A DNA stretch of 64,000 bases from Nocardioides flavus (ex Wang et al. 2016) (GTDB taxonomy: Bacteria; Actinomycetota; Actinomycetes; Propionibacteriales; Nocardioidaceae): contig NZ_BNAD01000006.1 of NCBI RefSeq assembly GCF_014653115.1, positions 62,001 through 126,000 on the forward strand. The letters are read 5' to 3'. Positions within the stretch are counted from its first letter, which is position 1; each line of letters begins with the position of its first letter. The notes under the pieces are model-generated. The model saw nothing but the letters and a program-made list of their open reading frames with translations, ran no database searches and was not told where the DNA came from. Below are positions 44,926 to 53,115 of this stretch, in pieces. The position numbers and the translations under genes are program-made.

Positions 44926-45747
44926 ATGACGACCCCGCACACGCAGCCCGATGCCGCTCCCGCTCCCGTCCTGCTCCACGTCGCGGACGCGGTCGCGACG
45001 ATCACGCTCAACCGACCCGAGGCCATGAACGGCCTCGACGTGGCGACCAAGGAGCTGCTGCGCGACACGGTGCACCAGGTCGCCGAGGACCCGGAGGTGC
45101 GATGCGTCGTGCTCACGGGCAGCGGGCGTGCGTTCTGCGTCGGCCAGGACCTCAAGGAGCATCTGGCCGGCCTCAAGGGCGAGGCCGACATCCCGCTGTC
45201 GGAGACCGTCGAGCTGCACTACAACCCGATCGTGCTGGCCCTCGCCACGATGGCGAAGCCCGTCGTGGCCGCCGTCAACGGCGTCGCGGCCGGCGCCGGC
45301 GCCAGCCTCGCCTTCGCCGCCGACTTCCGGGTCCTCGTCGACACGGCGGGCTTCAACACCTCGTTCGCCGGGGTGGCGCTGTCCTGCGACACCGGCGCGA
45401 GCTGGTCGCTGCCGCGGCTCGTGGGCCGGGCCAAGGCGATGGAGCTGCTCTACTTCCCGCGCACCGTGGGCGCGGCGGAGGCGCTCGAGCTGGGCCTGGC
45501 CACGCAGGTCGTGACGGCGGACGAGTTCCCGCAGGCGGTCGGCGACCTGGCCAGGCGGCTGGCGTCGGGCCCGACCGTGGCGTTCGGCTCGATCCGGCAG
45601 GCGGTGGCCCACGCCTCCGCGCACACGCTCGAGGACTCCCTCGCCTTCGAGGCAGACAAGATGGGACTCACCGGCGGCACCGCCGACCACCTCGCCGCGG
45701 TCGACGCCTTCATGGCCAAGCAGAAGCCGGTCTTCACCGGTCGGTGA
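44926..45747 (+). CDS. Enoyl-CoA hydratase/isomerase (crotonase family)
   Basis: This 273-residue protein has the crotonase core: ATITLNRPEAMNGLD, GRAFCVGQDLKEH, oxyanion loop AAVNGVAAGAGASLAF and FAGVALSCDTGASWSLPRLVGRAKAMEL. The Asp-Thr-Gly in the last block, in place of the second catalytic glutamate, recalls the PaaG/isomerase-like branch, so ring or double-bond isomerisation is as likely as hydration. It is a single gene with a hairpin just before its start. Confidence 0.88.
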   Translation: MTTPHTQPDAAPAPVLLHVADAVATITLNRPEAMNGLDVATKELLRDTVHQVAEDPEVRCVVLTGSGRAFCVGQDLKEHLAGLKGEADIPLSETVELHYNPIVLALATMAKPVVAAVNGVAAGAGASLAFAADFRVLVDTAGFNTSFAGVALSCDTGASWSLPRLVGRAKAMELLYFPRTVGAAEALELGLATQVVTADEFPQAVGDLARRLASGPTVAFGSIRQAVAHASAHTLEDSLAFEADKMGLTGGTADHLAAVDAFMAKQKPVFTGR

Positions 45748-45765
45748 CGTGCCGCCGCGCGCGCG

Positions 45766-46527
45766 TCAGTCCGCGCGCGTGCGGCGGGCGTCGAGCACGC
45801 CGAGGAGCTGGCGCGGCGCCTGCACCGTCATCCGGTGAGGCGAGGGGCGCGCGCCGTACTCGATGGTGAGCGCCGAGCCGGCGAAGCGGTGGTTGAACCA
45901 CATCGTCATCGTGCCGTGGCACAGCCCACCGCAGTCGAGCCTGGTGCGCGGCAGCCGCAGGGCCCGCGCGAGGCGCCGCGCGAACCCGGGCTCCTTGGTG
46001 TCGGTGTCGATGCCGTGCAGGGGTTGGTGGAAGCTGAGCACCCGCCGCGGGTCGACCTGCTCGAGGAACCGCATGACCGCCCGCGTCTCGGGCTCGCTGG
46101 CCGGCCGCGGGCCCGACTCGTGACTGCCGTCGAGGTCCTTCCACCGGTGGGGGAAGTTGCGGTTGAGGTCGACGCCGCGGGCGTTGCGGCGGGTACCGCG
46201 CGCCAGGCCGTCGGGGTTGTAGGTCGGGACCACCCACAGGTCGACGCCGCGGATCGCCCGGCCGTCGCGCAACGTCTCCAGGATCCGGCGCGTGTGCGGC
46301 TCGTCGCCGTGCATCGTGGACACCAGCACGATCCGTCGCTTCCCCGGCTCGCCGAGGCGCCACGCCCGGATCGGCCGCCCCTGGACCGAGTGGCCGATCG
46401 TGCGGACCTCCACGACCGCGGGTCGGTCGGGCGGCGCCGGGACGGGCGCACCGGCGCCCGCCGGGAGCGGTGCCGTGGCGGCCAGGAGCGCGAGGAGAGC
46501 GGCGTACGCGCCGCGGACCCGCCGCAT
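45766..46527 (-). CDS. Secreted M14-family zinc carboxypeptidase-like protein
   Basis: This 253-residue protein has a signal peptide (about 1-27, A-P-L-P-A-G-A-G-A) and an M14 fold with zinc ligands His73 and Glu76 (MHGDEP) and His167 (SFHQPLHG). RGVDLNRNFP is the substrate carboxylate-binding signature, and Glu223 in TIEYG is the general base. Size and motifs fit the murein-peptide amidase/DUF2817-like branch, acting on cell-wall peptides outside the membrane. Its ATG shares a base with the stop of the membrane protein gene before it (TGATG). Confidence 0.85.
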   Translation of the reverse strand: MRRVRGAYAALLALLAATAPLPAGAGAPVPAPPDRPAVVEVRTIGHSVQGRPIRAWRLGEPGKRRIVLVSTMHGDEPHTRRILETLRDGRAIRGVDLWVVPTYNPDGLARGTRRNARGVDLNRNFPHRWKDLDGSHESGPRPASEPETRAVMRFLEQVDPRRVLSFHQPLHGIDTDTKEPGFARRLARALRLPRTRLDCGGLCHGTMTMWFNHRFAGSALTIEYGARPSPHRMTVQAPRQLLGVLDARRTRAD

Positions 46528-46949
46528 CAGACGGCGGCGGTGAGGTAGGCGTAGGTGAACACCAGCACGCCGACGACCATGCCGAGGTGCGCGAGGAGGG
46601 ACAGACCCGGCCCGTCGCTCCAGCCGTCGCCGGCGGCCTCCGGGACGTGCCGGCCCCTGGCGGGCAGCCAGCGGGCGAGGATCAGCAGCCCGCAGATCGC
46701 CGTGACCCACCACGAGGCGATCGCCGCGATGCCGACGAGCGGCCCGCCGAGGGCGGAGTCCTCGGGGGCCAGCAGCACGCCGACCCAGAGGACGAGGGCG
46801 ACGAGGCCCGACACGAAGTGCGCCATGGGCACGCGGCGGCTGATGGAGAAGCGGCCGGCTGCCCCCTCGCCGCTCAGGCGCAGCCGGGTCAGCACGACCA
46901 CCACGGCGGCCAGTGCCGTGAGGATCCAGACGACGACGGGGAACGACAT
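46527..46949 (-). CDS. Four-helix membrane protein, unknown function
   Basis: This protein of 140 residues has four hydrophobic helices (about 3-21, 42-61, 70-92 and 115-138) and a basic loop after the first (TRLRLSGEGAAGRFSISRR). No family was recognised with confidence. It is coupled to the M14 peptidase gene by a one-base overlap and lies 17 bases downstream of the DivIVA-domain gene on the same strand. Confidence 0.75.
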   Translation of the reverse strand: MSFPVVVWILTALAAVVVVLTRLRLSGEGAAGRFSISRRVPMAHFVSGLVALVLWVGVLLAPEDSALGGPLVGIAAIASWWVTAICGLLILARWLPARGRHVPEAAGDGWSDGPGLSLLAHLGMVVGVLVFTYAYLTAAV

Positions 46950-46965
46950 GACGCGGCAGTCTGCC

Positions 46966-47262
46966 CTAGTCGCGCGACGGCTCGCCAGACGAGGCGGGCG
47001 GGCCCGCGTCGTCCGCGTCGCGGTCCTCGAGCTCGGTGGCGAGCCGGGCGAGCAGCGCGTCGACGTCGGACATCCGGTAGCCGCGCACGGCCAGTGGGAA
47101 CCGTACGGTCCGCAGGTCCTGCGCCGCGATCGGCCGGTCGGCGGGGAGGAGCACGTCGGGGCGGTCGTCGTACGCAGGGGGCATCGAGCCTCCCCGTCCG
47201 GACGCGACCACCGCGACGCCGCCCATCGCGAGGACGACGAGGATCGCGAAGAGCCAGGTCAT
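46966..47262 (-). CDS. DivIVA-domain membrane protein
   Basis: This 98-residue protein has an N-terminal helix in the membrane (TWLFAILVVLAMGGVAVV), a linker, and the short DivIVA motif VRFPLAVRGYRMSDVDALLARL near 53-74, where most DivIVA proteins have FRGYD.EVD. Such proteins mark curved membrane or bind division and growth factors. Its ATG overlaps the LOG-gene stop (ATGA), and the dapE-LOG-DivIVA order is kept in other actinomycetes. Confidence 0.82.
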   Translation of the reverse strand: MTWLFAILVVLAMGGVAVVASGRGGSMPPAYDDRPDVLLPADRPIAAQDLRTVRFPLAVRGYRMSDVDALLARLATELEDRDADDAGPPASSGEPSRD

Positions 47263-48041
47263 TCGGGACGCTCCGGCGCCAGGGTGGGCCAGCGGTCCTC
47301 GCGGGCGGCGACCATCAGCGACACCGCCTCGTCGACGTCGTCGGTGAGGACCATCATGTCGAGGTCGTCGGCGTTGATCTTGCCCTCCGCCAGCACGGTG
47401 TCGCGCAGCCAGTCGACCATCCCCTGCCAGTAGGCGGTGCCGATCAGCACGATGGGGAACGACGTCACCTTGCGGGTCTGGACGAGGGTCAGCGCCTCGA
47501 AGAGCTCGTCGAGCGTGCCGAGGCCGCCGGGCAGGACGACGAAGCCCTGGGAGTACTTGACGAACATCGTCTTGCGGGCGAAGAAGTAGCGGAAGTTGAT
47601 GCCCTTGTCGACCCACTCGTTGAGGCCGGACTCGAAGGGCAGCTCGATGCCCAGCCCGAGGCTGGCTCCCCCGGCCTGGCAGGCGCCCTTGTTGGCGGCC
47701 TCCATGGCTCCGGGCCCGCCGCCGGTGATCACCGCGAAACCGGCCCCGACGAGCTTGCGGCCGACTTCCTCGCCGATGGCGTAGAACGGGTGGTCGACGG
47801 GCGTCCGGGCGGAGCCGAAGACGGCGATGGCCGGGCCGGTCTCGGCCAGCGCGCCGAAGCCCTCGACGAACTCTGCCTGGATCCGCAGGACGCGCCACGG
47901 GTCGGTGTGCAGCCAATCCGTGGAACCCCTCGAATCGAGCAACCGCTGGTCTGTCGTGCTCTCGTCGTGGATCTGGCCGCGGCGCTCGATGACCGGGCCC
48001 TTCATCCGGTCGTGCGGGTGCTGCGCGGTGCCGTCGCTCAT
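47259..48041 (-). CDS. LOG family (TIGR00730) nucleotide phosphoribohydrolase-like protein
   Basis: This 260-residue Rossmann-fold protein has both LOG motifs: GGGPGAMEAANKGA and PGGLGTLDELFEALT. Family members cut ribose 5-phosphate from cytokinin nucleotides or other nucleoside monophosphates; Rv1205 of M. tuberculosis is of this kind. The N-terminal extension of about 60 residues is normal for actinobacterial members. It overlaps dapE on one side and the DivIVA gene on the other by four bases. Confidence 0.88.
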   Translation of the reverse strand: MSDGTAQHPHDRMKGPVIERRGQIHDESTTDQRLLDSRGSTDWLHTDPWRVLRIQAEFVEGFGALAETGPAIAVFGSARTPVDHPFYAIGEEVGRKLVGAGFAVITGGGPGAMEAANKGACQAGGASLGLGIELPFESGLNEWVDKGINFRYFFARKTMFVKYSQGFVVLPGGLGTLDELFEALTLVQTRKVTSFPIVLIGTAYWQGMVDWLRDTVLAEGKINADDLDMMVLTDDVDEAVSLMVAAREDRWPTLAPERPE

Positions 48042-49102
48042 GCGAGCCACTCCTTGAGGATCCGCTCGCACCGCTCGACGTGCTCGGTGGGGACGTGCTC
48101 GTCCTGCTTGTGGGCGAACATCGGGTCGCCGGGGCCGAAGTTGACCGCCGGGACCCCCAGCTTCGTGAACTGGGCGACGTCGGTCCAGCCGAACTTGGGC
48201 GCGGCCTCGCCACCGACCGCCTCGAGGAACGCCTTGGCCGCGGGGCGGTCGAGCCCGGGCATCGCGCCGGCGGCCATGTCGGTCACCGTGACGTCGTAGC
48301 CGTCGAAGAAGTCGCGGACGAAGGCCTCGGCGTCGGCCTCGCTCCGGTCGGGGGCGAAGCGGAAGTTGACCTCGACCACGCACTCGTCGGGGATCACGTT
48401 GCCCGCGACCCCGCCGCGGATGCCGGTGGCGTTGAGGCCCTCGTGGTAGGTCAGGCCGTCGATCACCGGCCGGCGCGCCTCGTAGTCGTTGAGCCGGGCG
48501 AGCACGGGCGCGGCCAGGTGGATGGCGTTGACGCCCTTCCAGCTGCGCGCGCTGTGCGAGCGCTCGCCCGTGGTGCGTACGTCGACGCGCATCGTGCCCT
48601 GGCAGCCAGCCTCGATCGCCGCGTTGCTGGGCTCCATCAGGATCGCGAAGTCGGCCTCGAGCAGGTCGGGGTCGCTCTCGGTGAGCTTGCGCAGGCCGTT
48701 GTGGACGGAGTCGACCTCCTCGGCCTCGTAGAAGATGAAGGTCAGGTCGCGGTTGGGCTCGGCGAGGTCGGCGGCGACCTTGAGCATCACCGCGTCGCCG
48801 CCCTTCATGTCGCAGGTGCCCAGACCGTGCAGGACCCCGTCCTCGAGGCGCGAGGGCAGGTTGTCGTTGAGCGGCACGGTGTCGATGTGCCCGGCGAGCA
48901 CGACGCGCTCGCCGCGCCCGAGGTCCGTACGCGCGACGATCGTGTGCCCTCGCCGGGTCACCTCGAGGTGCGGCAGCGTGCGCAGCGCCGCCTCGACCGC
49001 GTCGGCGATCTCCTGCTCCTCGTGGCTGACCGAGAAGATGTCGACGAGCTGCTGGGTGAGGGTGACGACGTCGGCGGAGAGATCGAGCTGCATGCCGTCC
49101 AT
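48038..49102 (-). CDS. dapE: Succinyl-diaminopimelate desuccinylase
   Basis: This M20 metallopeptidase frees LL-diaminopimelate from its N-succinyl form, for lysine and cell-wall synthesis. The 354-residue protein has metal ligands in LAGHIDTVPL and GLGTCDMKGGDA, the catalytic glutamate pair in FYEAEEVDS, a dimerisation domain (about 175-285) and a terminal HVPTEHVERC. ATG 49102 or 49093 may be the start; a longer form from 49129 is less likely since a palindromic site lies there. It is the first gene of dapE-LOG-DivIVA. Confidence 0.93.
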   Translation of the reverse strand: MDGMQLDLSADVVTLTQQLVDIFSVSHEEQEIADAVEAALRTLPHLEVTRRGHTIVARTDLGRGERVVLAGHIDTVPLNDNLPSRLEDGVLHGLGTCDMKGGDAVMLKVAADLAEPNRDLTFIFYEAEEVDSVHNGLRKLTESDPDLLEADFAILMEPSNAAIEAGCQGTMRVDVRTTGERSHSARSWKGVNAIHLAAPVLARLNDYEARRPVIDGLTYHEGLNATGIRGGVAGNVIPDECVVEVNFRFAPDRSEADAEAFVRDFFDGYDVTVTDMAAGAMPGLDRPAAKAFLEAVGGEAAPKFGWTDVAQFTKLGVPAVNFGPGDPMFAHKQDEHVPTEHVERCERILKEWLA

Positions 49103-49126
49103 ACAACCAGTTGTCCCGGGAACAAC
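49103..49126. promoter_or_regulatory. ACAAC/GTTGT half-site cluster upstream of dapE
   Basis: Three five-base half-sites alternate: ACAAC (49103-49107), GTTGT (49110-49114) and ACAAC (49122-49126), forming two overlapping dyads. They touch the dapE start and could hold a repressor. No such regulator is known to me for this gene. Confidence 0.35.
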
Positions 49127-49199
49127 CACGACGGCTCCACGGGCGTCATAGAGTCACCTGCGCGCCGGACCACCGGTGCTCATGACACGGGGGCACGAC

Positions 49200-51107
49200 A
49201 TGGCGCGACTCATCCGGCATCTCATCCTGCTCGTGACGACCGGCCTGGTGGGGGCGGCGCTCGTCGCACCCCCGGCCGGCGCGGCGCCGACCTGGCGGCC
49301 GCTGACCAACCTCTTCGCCGACCTGTCGGCGGCCGGCAGCTCGTCCTTCGCGCCCGCCATCGCTGCCGACTCCGCAGGCAACGCGACCGTGCTGTGGTCG
49401 CGCTGGAACGGCACGCAGTACGTCGTGCAGGCCTCCTACCGCCCGGTCGGCGGCACGTGGAGCGCTCCCGTCGACGTGGCCGGCGGGCGGCGCATCGTTG
49501 ACCCCCAGGTCGTCGTCGACCAGGCGGGGAACGCCACTGCCGTCTGGCGGCGCATCGACACCGACCGCAGCGTCGTGCAGTCCGCGTCCCGGCCGCTGGG
49601 CGGCACGTGGAGCACCCCGGTCGATCTCTCCTTCGACCCGTCCTTCGACCCCAGCCAGCAACCCGACGTGCCGCAGCTCGCGGTCGACGCCGCCGGCACC
49701 GTCACGGTGACCTGGTCGCGCTTCGAGGCGCCCCCGGGCCAGCCGTGGCGGTTCACCGCCCAGTCGGCCACCCGAACGACGGACGGCACCTGGTCGACGC
49801 CGGTCGACCTGTCCCCCGCCGGCAGCCCCGCGAAGAGCACCGACGTCACCGTCGACCCGGCGGGCAACGCGACCGCCGTCTGGAGGTCCGCAGCGACGGT
49901 GCAGGCGGCCACCCGTCCCGCGGGCGGCACGTGGTCGGCGCCGATCGCGCTCACGACCACCGCCAGCGACCGCGCTCCGCGCGTCGTCGTCGACCCGTCC
50001 GGCACCGTGACCGCGGTCTGGCACAGCTTCGCCGGCGGTCAGTACGGCGTGCAGACAGCGACCCGTCCGCTCGGTGGAGCGTGGACCAGCCCGGTCGACC
50101 TCGCGCGCGGCGAGGTCTTCGACACCCCGGCGCTCGCCGTCGACCGCCAGGGGACCGTCACCGCGCTGTGGCAGCGGTACGACGCCGGGTGGATCGTCAC
50201 CAGTGCGACCAGGAAGGCCGGCGGCGCGTGGAGCTCGCCGGTCTCGCTCTCCACGCCTGCGCGCGACTCGTGGGACCCGCAGATCGCGGTCGACCTGGCC
50301 GGCAACGCCACCGTGCTGTGGTCGCGCGCCGACGACGGCGGTCGCGTCGTCGAGGCCGCGAACCGTCCCGCCGGCGGTGAGTGGTCCGAGCCCGTCGACC
50401 TCTCCGCGCCCGGTGACGCCTGGAACCCCCAGGTCGCGGTCGACCCCGCCGGCAACGCCACCGCGGTGTGGGCGCGCAAGGACGGCGCCGGCTACGTCGT
50501 CCAGGCCCGCGGCCTCGACGCCGCCGGTCCGGTCGTCACCGAGATCACCGGCGAGACGCCCCGCACCGCCCGTGGCACCCGGGTCTACAGCGTGAAGGCC
50601 CACGACGTGTGGTCACGGGTTGCCTCCGCCCGCTGGACCTTCCCCGACGGCACCACCGAGACCGGCGCGTCGGTGTCGTACGCCGGCAGCCTCCCGGGTT
50701 CGGTCCGGGTGGTGCTCGCCGACAGCGTCGGCAACGCCACCGCCTGCACCTACACGGGCACCTTCACCTGCCGCCCGACCACCCGGATCGCCCCCGTCGT
50801 CGACCGAGTCCGCCTCAACACCAAGAAGATCCGTGCCGTCGGCTCGGACGCACGTGCGGCGACGAAGGCGAAAGCCACCATCAGGCTCGACACCGACGCT
50901 CGCGTGACGTTCACCTTCCGCAAGGCGGGCAGCAAGCCGGTGCGGTTGTCGAAGCGGCTCGACGCGGGTCGGAACGTGGTCGTCGTCCGCGCCCGGCTCC
51001 GCGCGGGCAAGGTGCTCGAGCCGGGTCGCTGGAAGGTCGTCGTCACTGCGAAGAACAAGGCTGGCACGAGCGCGAAGAAGAAATTGCGCCTGCGCGTCGT
51101 GCGCTGA
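49200..51107 (+). CDS. Secreted eight-repeat propeller-like protein
   Basis: This protein of about 635 residues has a Sec signal peptide (ending PPAGAAP), then eight repeats of roughly 50-60 residues, each with a turn of the type V-D-x-A-G-N-A-T-A-V-W followed by a G-G-x-W-S-x-P-V-D segment. The spacing fits an eight-bladed beta-propeller or bacterial sialidase-like repeat domain (to about residue 435). The C-terminal third has an Ig-like region (SARWTFPDGTTETGASVSY) and a basic module ending KKLRLRVVR. No catalytic residues are clear, so adhesion or surface binding is more likely. The ATG at 49200 follows a GGGGG tract; codons at 49176 and 49182 are alternatives. Confidence 0.78.
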   Translation: MARLIRHLILLVTTGLVGAALVAPPAGAAPTWRPLTNLFADLSAAGSSSFAPAIAADSAGNATVLWSRWNGTQYVVQASYRPVGGTWSAPVDVAGGRRIVDPQVVVDQAGNATAVWRRIDTDRSVVQSASRPLGGTWSTPVDLSFDPSFDPSQQPDVPQLAVDAAGTVTVTWSRFEAPPGQPWRFTAQSATRTTDGTWSTPVDLSPAGSPAKSTDVTVDPAGNATAVWRSAATVQAATRPAGGTWSAPIALTTTASDRAPRVVVDPSGTVTAVWHSFAGGQYGVQTATRPLGGAWTSPVDLARGEVFDTPALAVDRQGTVTALWQRYDAGWIVTSATRKAGGAWSSPVSLSTPARDSWDPQIAVDLAGNATVLWSRADDGGRVVEAANRPAGGEWSEPVDLSAPGDAWNPQVAVDPAGNATAVWARKDGAGYVVQARGLDAAGPVVTEITGETPRTARGTRVYSVKAHDVWSRVASARWTFPDGTTETGASVSYAGSLPGSVRVVLADSVGNATACTYTGTFTCRPTTRIAPVVDRVRLNTKKIRAVGSDARAATKAKATIRLDTDARVTFTFRKAGSKPVRLSKRLDAGRNVVVVRARLRAGKVLEPGRWKVVVTAKNKAGTSAKKKLRLRVVR

Positions 51108-51111
51108 CCCG

Positions 51112-52284
51112 CTATCGCCGGAGGCGACCGGCGCCGGAACGCAGGGCCCCCAGCAGGTCGCGCTCGAGCGCGCCGTAGCCCGTACGGGTCCACGCGCCGA
51201 GGTCGAGACGGTAGTAGTGCACGGTGCGGTCGCCCTCGATGAAGTCGAGCACGTCGCGCGGCTCGCGGCCCTCGCGCACGTCCGCAGCGCACGCCGTGCA
51301 GGCAGGTACGTCGACCTGCCGCTCGTCGTCGCGCCAGACGACCTCACTGGTCGGGCCGTCGTGCAGCGGGTTGAACCAGCAGGACGGCTGCGGCGTCCAC
51401 GCTGCCGGCTCCTTCCGCTCCGCCGTCGCGCGTGCGTCGTCACCGCGGCGGGCGAGCACCAGCGCACCGACGACGTCGGCCGGGGCTGCGGCCTGCTGGA
51501 GGATCGACCTCGCGGCGGCGTAGTGGTCGAGCGCCTGCTGCCAGGCGTCGAGGGAGCTCGCCGTGCCGCCGGGCTCGCCGCGGCCGATCGCCTCACCGAG
51601 GGCGAGGACCTTCGCATCGGCCTGCTGGCGCAACCGCCGGTCCTCCGCGCTGCGGATCGTGTGGAGCACGGTGGTCGGGAGGGTGAAGCCGGTCGGTCGG
51701 GCGCGGCGCCGGCGACGCGCGACCACGACCCCCGCGACCAGCGCGGCGAGCACGGCGACCACGCCGAGGCCGCCGAGCACCTCCGAGGCCTGCACGCCCT
51801 CGTCGGCGGTCCAGTAGTACTTCTCGTCGTCGGGGACCTCGTCCCACAGCCGGTCGGCGTTGCCGTCGTCGATGATCTCGGCGATCCGCACCACCTGGTC
51901 CGCGAGGTCGTCGGGCGCCTGGTGCGCGGCGACGTTGTCGACGTACGTCGTGTCGGGCTGGTCGCCGTAGGCGTCGACCTGGACCTCGGGCGCCCCGTAC
52001 GCCTCCCAGCCGACGTAGGTCGCGTCACCGCCCCGGCCGTCGTGGATCCACGCGCTGAGGCTGCCGAAGCTGCCCTGAAAGCGCTCGTCGTCGGTGGACA
52101 CCTCGACGAGGACGACGTTGAGGTCGGCCTGCTCCGTCTGGGCCACCGCCTCCTCGATGCGGGCCTCGTCGTCGGCGGAGATGCCCTGGCTCCGGGCGAA
52201 CGCGGGGTCGATCCACACACCGTCGTCGTCGAGCTCCTGCTCGATCTCGGCGATCGTCTCGTCGGTGATCTCGTCGGTGCTCAT
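51112..52284 (-). CDS. TPM-like membrane protein with cytoplasmic Cys/His module (third gene of trio)
   Basis: This 390-residue protein has no signal peptide. Its N-terminal domain (1-160) has a TPM-like strand (ADLNVVLVEVS) and is predicted outside, since the single helix (about 167-189) is followed by R-R-R-R-R-A-R. The cytoplasmic part has a helical stretch (about 205-290) and a terminal module with Cys302, His308, Cys329 and Cys332 in the pattern C-x-F-(D/N)-P-x-H...V-P-x-C-x-x-C-A, probably a zinc site. The same module ends the first gene of the trio. The start is ATG 52284 or the adjacent GTG 52287. Function unknown. Confidence 0.78.
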   Translation of the reverse strand: MSTDEITDETIAEIEQELDDDGVWIDPAFARSQGISADDEARIEEAVAQTEQADLNVVLVEVSTDDERFQGSFGSLSAWIHDGRGGDATYVGWEAYGAPEVQVDAYGDQPDTTYVDNVAAHQAPDDLADQVVRIAEIIDDGNADRLWDEVPDDEKYYWTADEGVQASEVLGGLGVVAVLAALVAGVVVARRRRRARPTGFTLPTTVLHTIRSAEDRRLRQQADAKVLALGEAIGRGEPGGTASSLDAWQQALDHYAAARSILQQAAAPADVVGALVLARRGDDARATAERKEPAAWTPQPSCWFNPLHDGPTSEVVWRDDERQVDVPACTACAADVREGREPRDVLDFIEGDRTVHYYRLDLGAWTRTGYGALERDLLGALRSGAGRLRR

Positions 52285-52287
52285 CAC

Positions 52288-53115
52288 TCAGGTGACCTTC
52301 CGTCGTCGGGATCCGACGTACCAGCGCAGCAGGGCGAACAGGGGCAGCACGACGAACGCGCCGACGAAGAGCAGCGCAGCCACGCCCCCGCCGGCACCCC
52401 AGTAGTCGTTCCTGCTCGGCTCGCGGGGCTCGCTGGGAAGCGGCTCGGCCCCCCAGGTCACCATCTCCTCGGCTACGCGCACCAGCGCCGGGCCGGGCCT
52501 TCCCTCGACGCGGGACTGCAGGTAGGGCGGCTCCAGCCCCACTGCCACGGTGTCTGCGAACCCGGTGTCCCAGAGCACCGTGTAGTGGCCCACCTCGCCG
52601 ACGCCGGTGCTCCACTGCACGGGCGCACCGCTGTTGGTGTAGCCCTCGCGGGGGGTCCCGGGATAGGTGAGGTAGGCGATGCGGGCCGGTACGTCGGCGC
52701 CCTCGAGGATCGCCTCGGCGCGGCCCACGTCCTCCGTCGGCAGCCGGTCGGCCAGCAGCGGGTCGACGACGACCAGCGAGTCCTGCTCCAGCAGGGCGCG
52801 TACGGCGTCGCCCGGGGGCGGCACGACGTCGGTGCGTGCGAACTCCTCTGCGCGTCGCTCGATGTCGCGGGCCTCCCGGGACTCCTGCCAGCTCTGCGTC
52901 GAGATGCCGAGCAGCACCCCGACGACCACGCCGGCGACGGCTCCGACCAACCAGCCGGCACGACGGACGACGTGGCCGGGCCGGGCCTGGCCTTCGGCCG
53001 GGCGAGCGACCATCCGACTCTCGAGGCGACCCTTGAGTCGGCTCCCGCGGCCACGCCTGGGGTGGCCCTTGGGGCGACCCTTCGGGCGGCGCCCAGGACG
53101 GCGTGCCGCGCTCAT
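52288..53115 (-). CDS. TPM-like membrane protein with basic N-terminal arm (second gene of trio)
   Basis: This 275-residue protein starts with about 35 residues rich in Arg, Lys and Gly (A-A-R-R-P-G-R-R-P-K-G-R-P-K-G), then a helix (about 53-71). An outside domain (about 75-235) is similar in layout to the other two proteins (DVPARIAYLTYP), and a second helix (about 241-262) leads to a short basic tail. The Cys/His module of its neighbours is missing. The ATG overlaps the stop of the first trio gene, and its own stop directly precedes the third gene's start codon. No function is recognised; the arm could bind nucleic acid or acidic lipid. Confidence 0.72.
   Translation of the reverse strand: MSAARRPGRRPKGRPKGHPRRGRGSRLKGRLESRMVARPAEGQARPGHVVRRAGWLVGAVAGVVVGVLLGISTQSWQESREARDIERRAEEFARTDVVPPPGDAVRALLEQDSLVVVDPLLADRLPTEDVGRAEAILEGADVPARIAYLTYPGTPREGYTNSGAPVQWSTGVGEVGHYTVLWDTGFADTVAVGLEPPYLQSRVEGRPGPALVRVAEEMVTWGAEPLPSEPREPSRNDYWGAGGGVAALLFVGAFVVLPLFALLRWYVGSRRRKVT

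Noticed and set aside
49146..50603. 485-codon minus-strand frame over the propeller-like protein
   Set aside because: The repeats it appears to have are the mirror of the real repeats on the plus strand, and it has no start signal.
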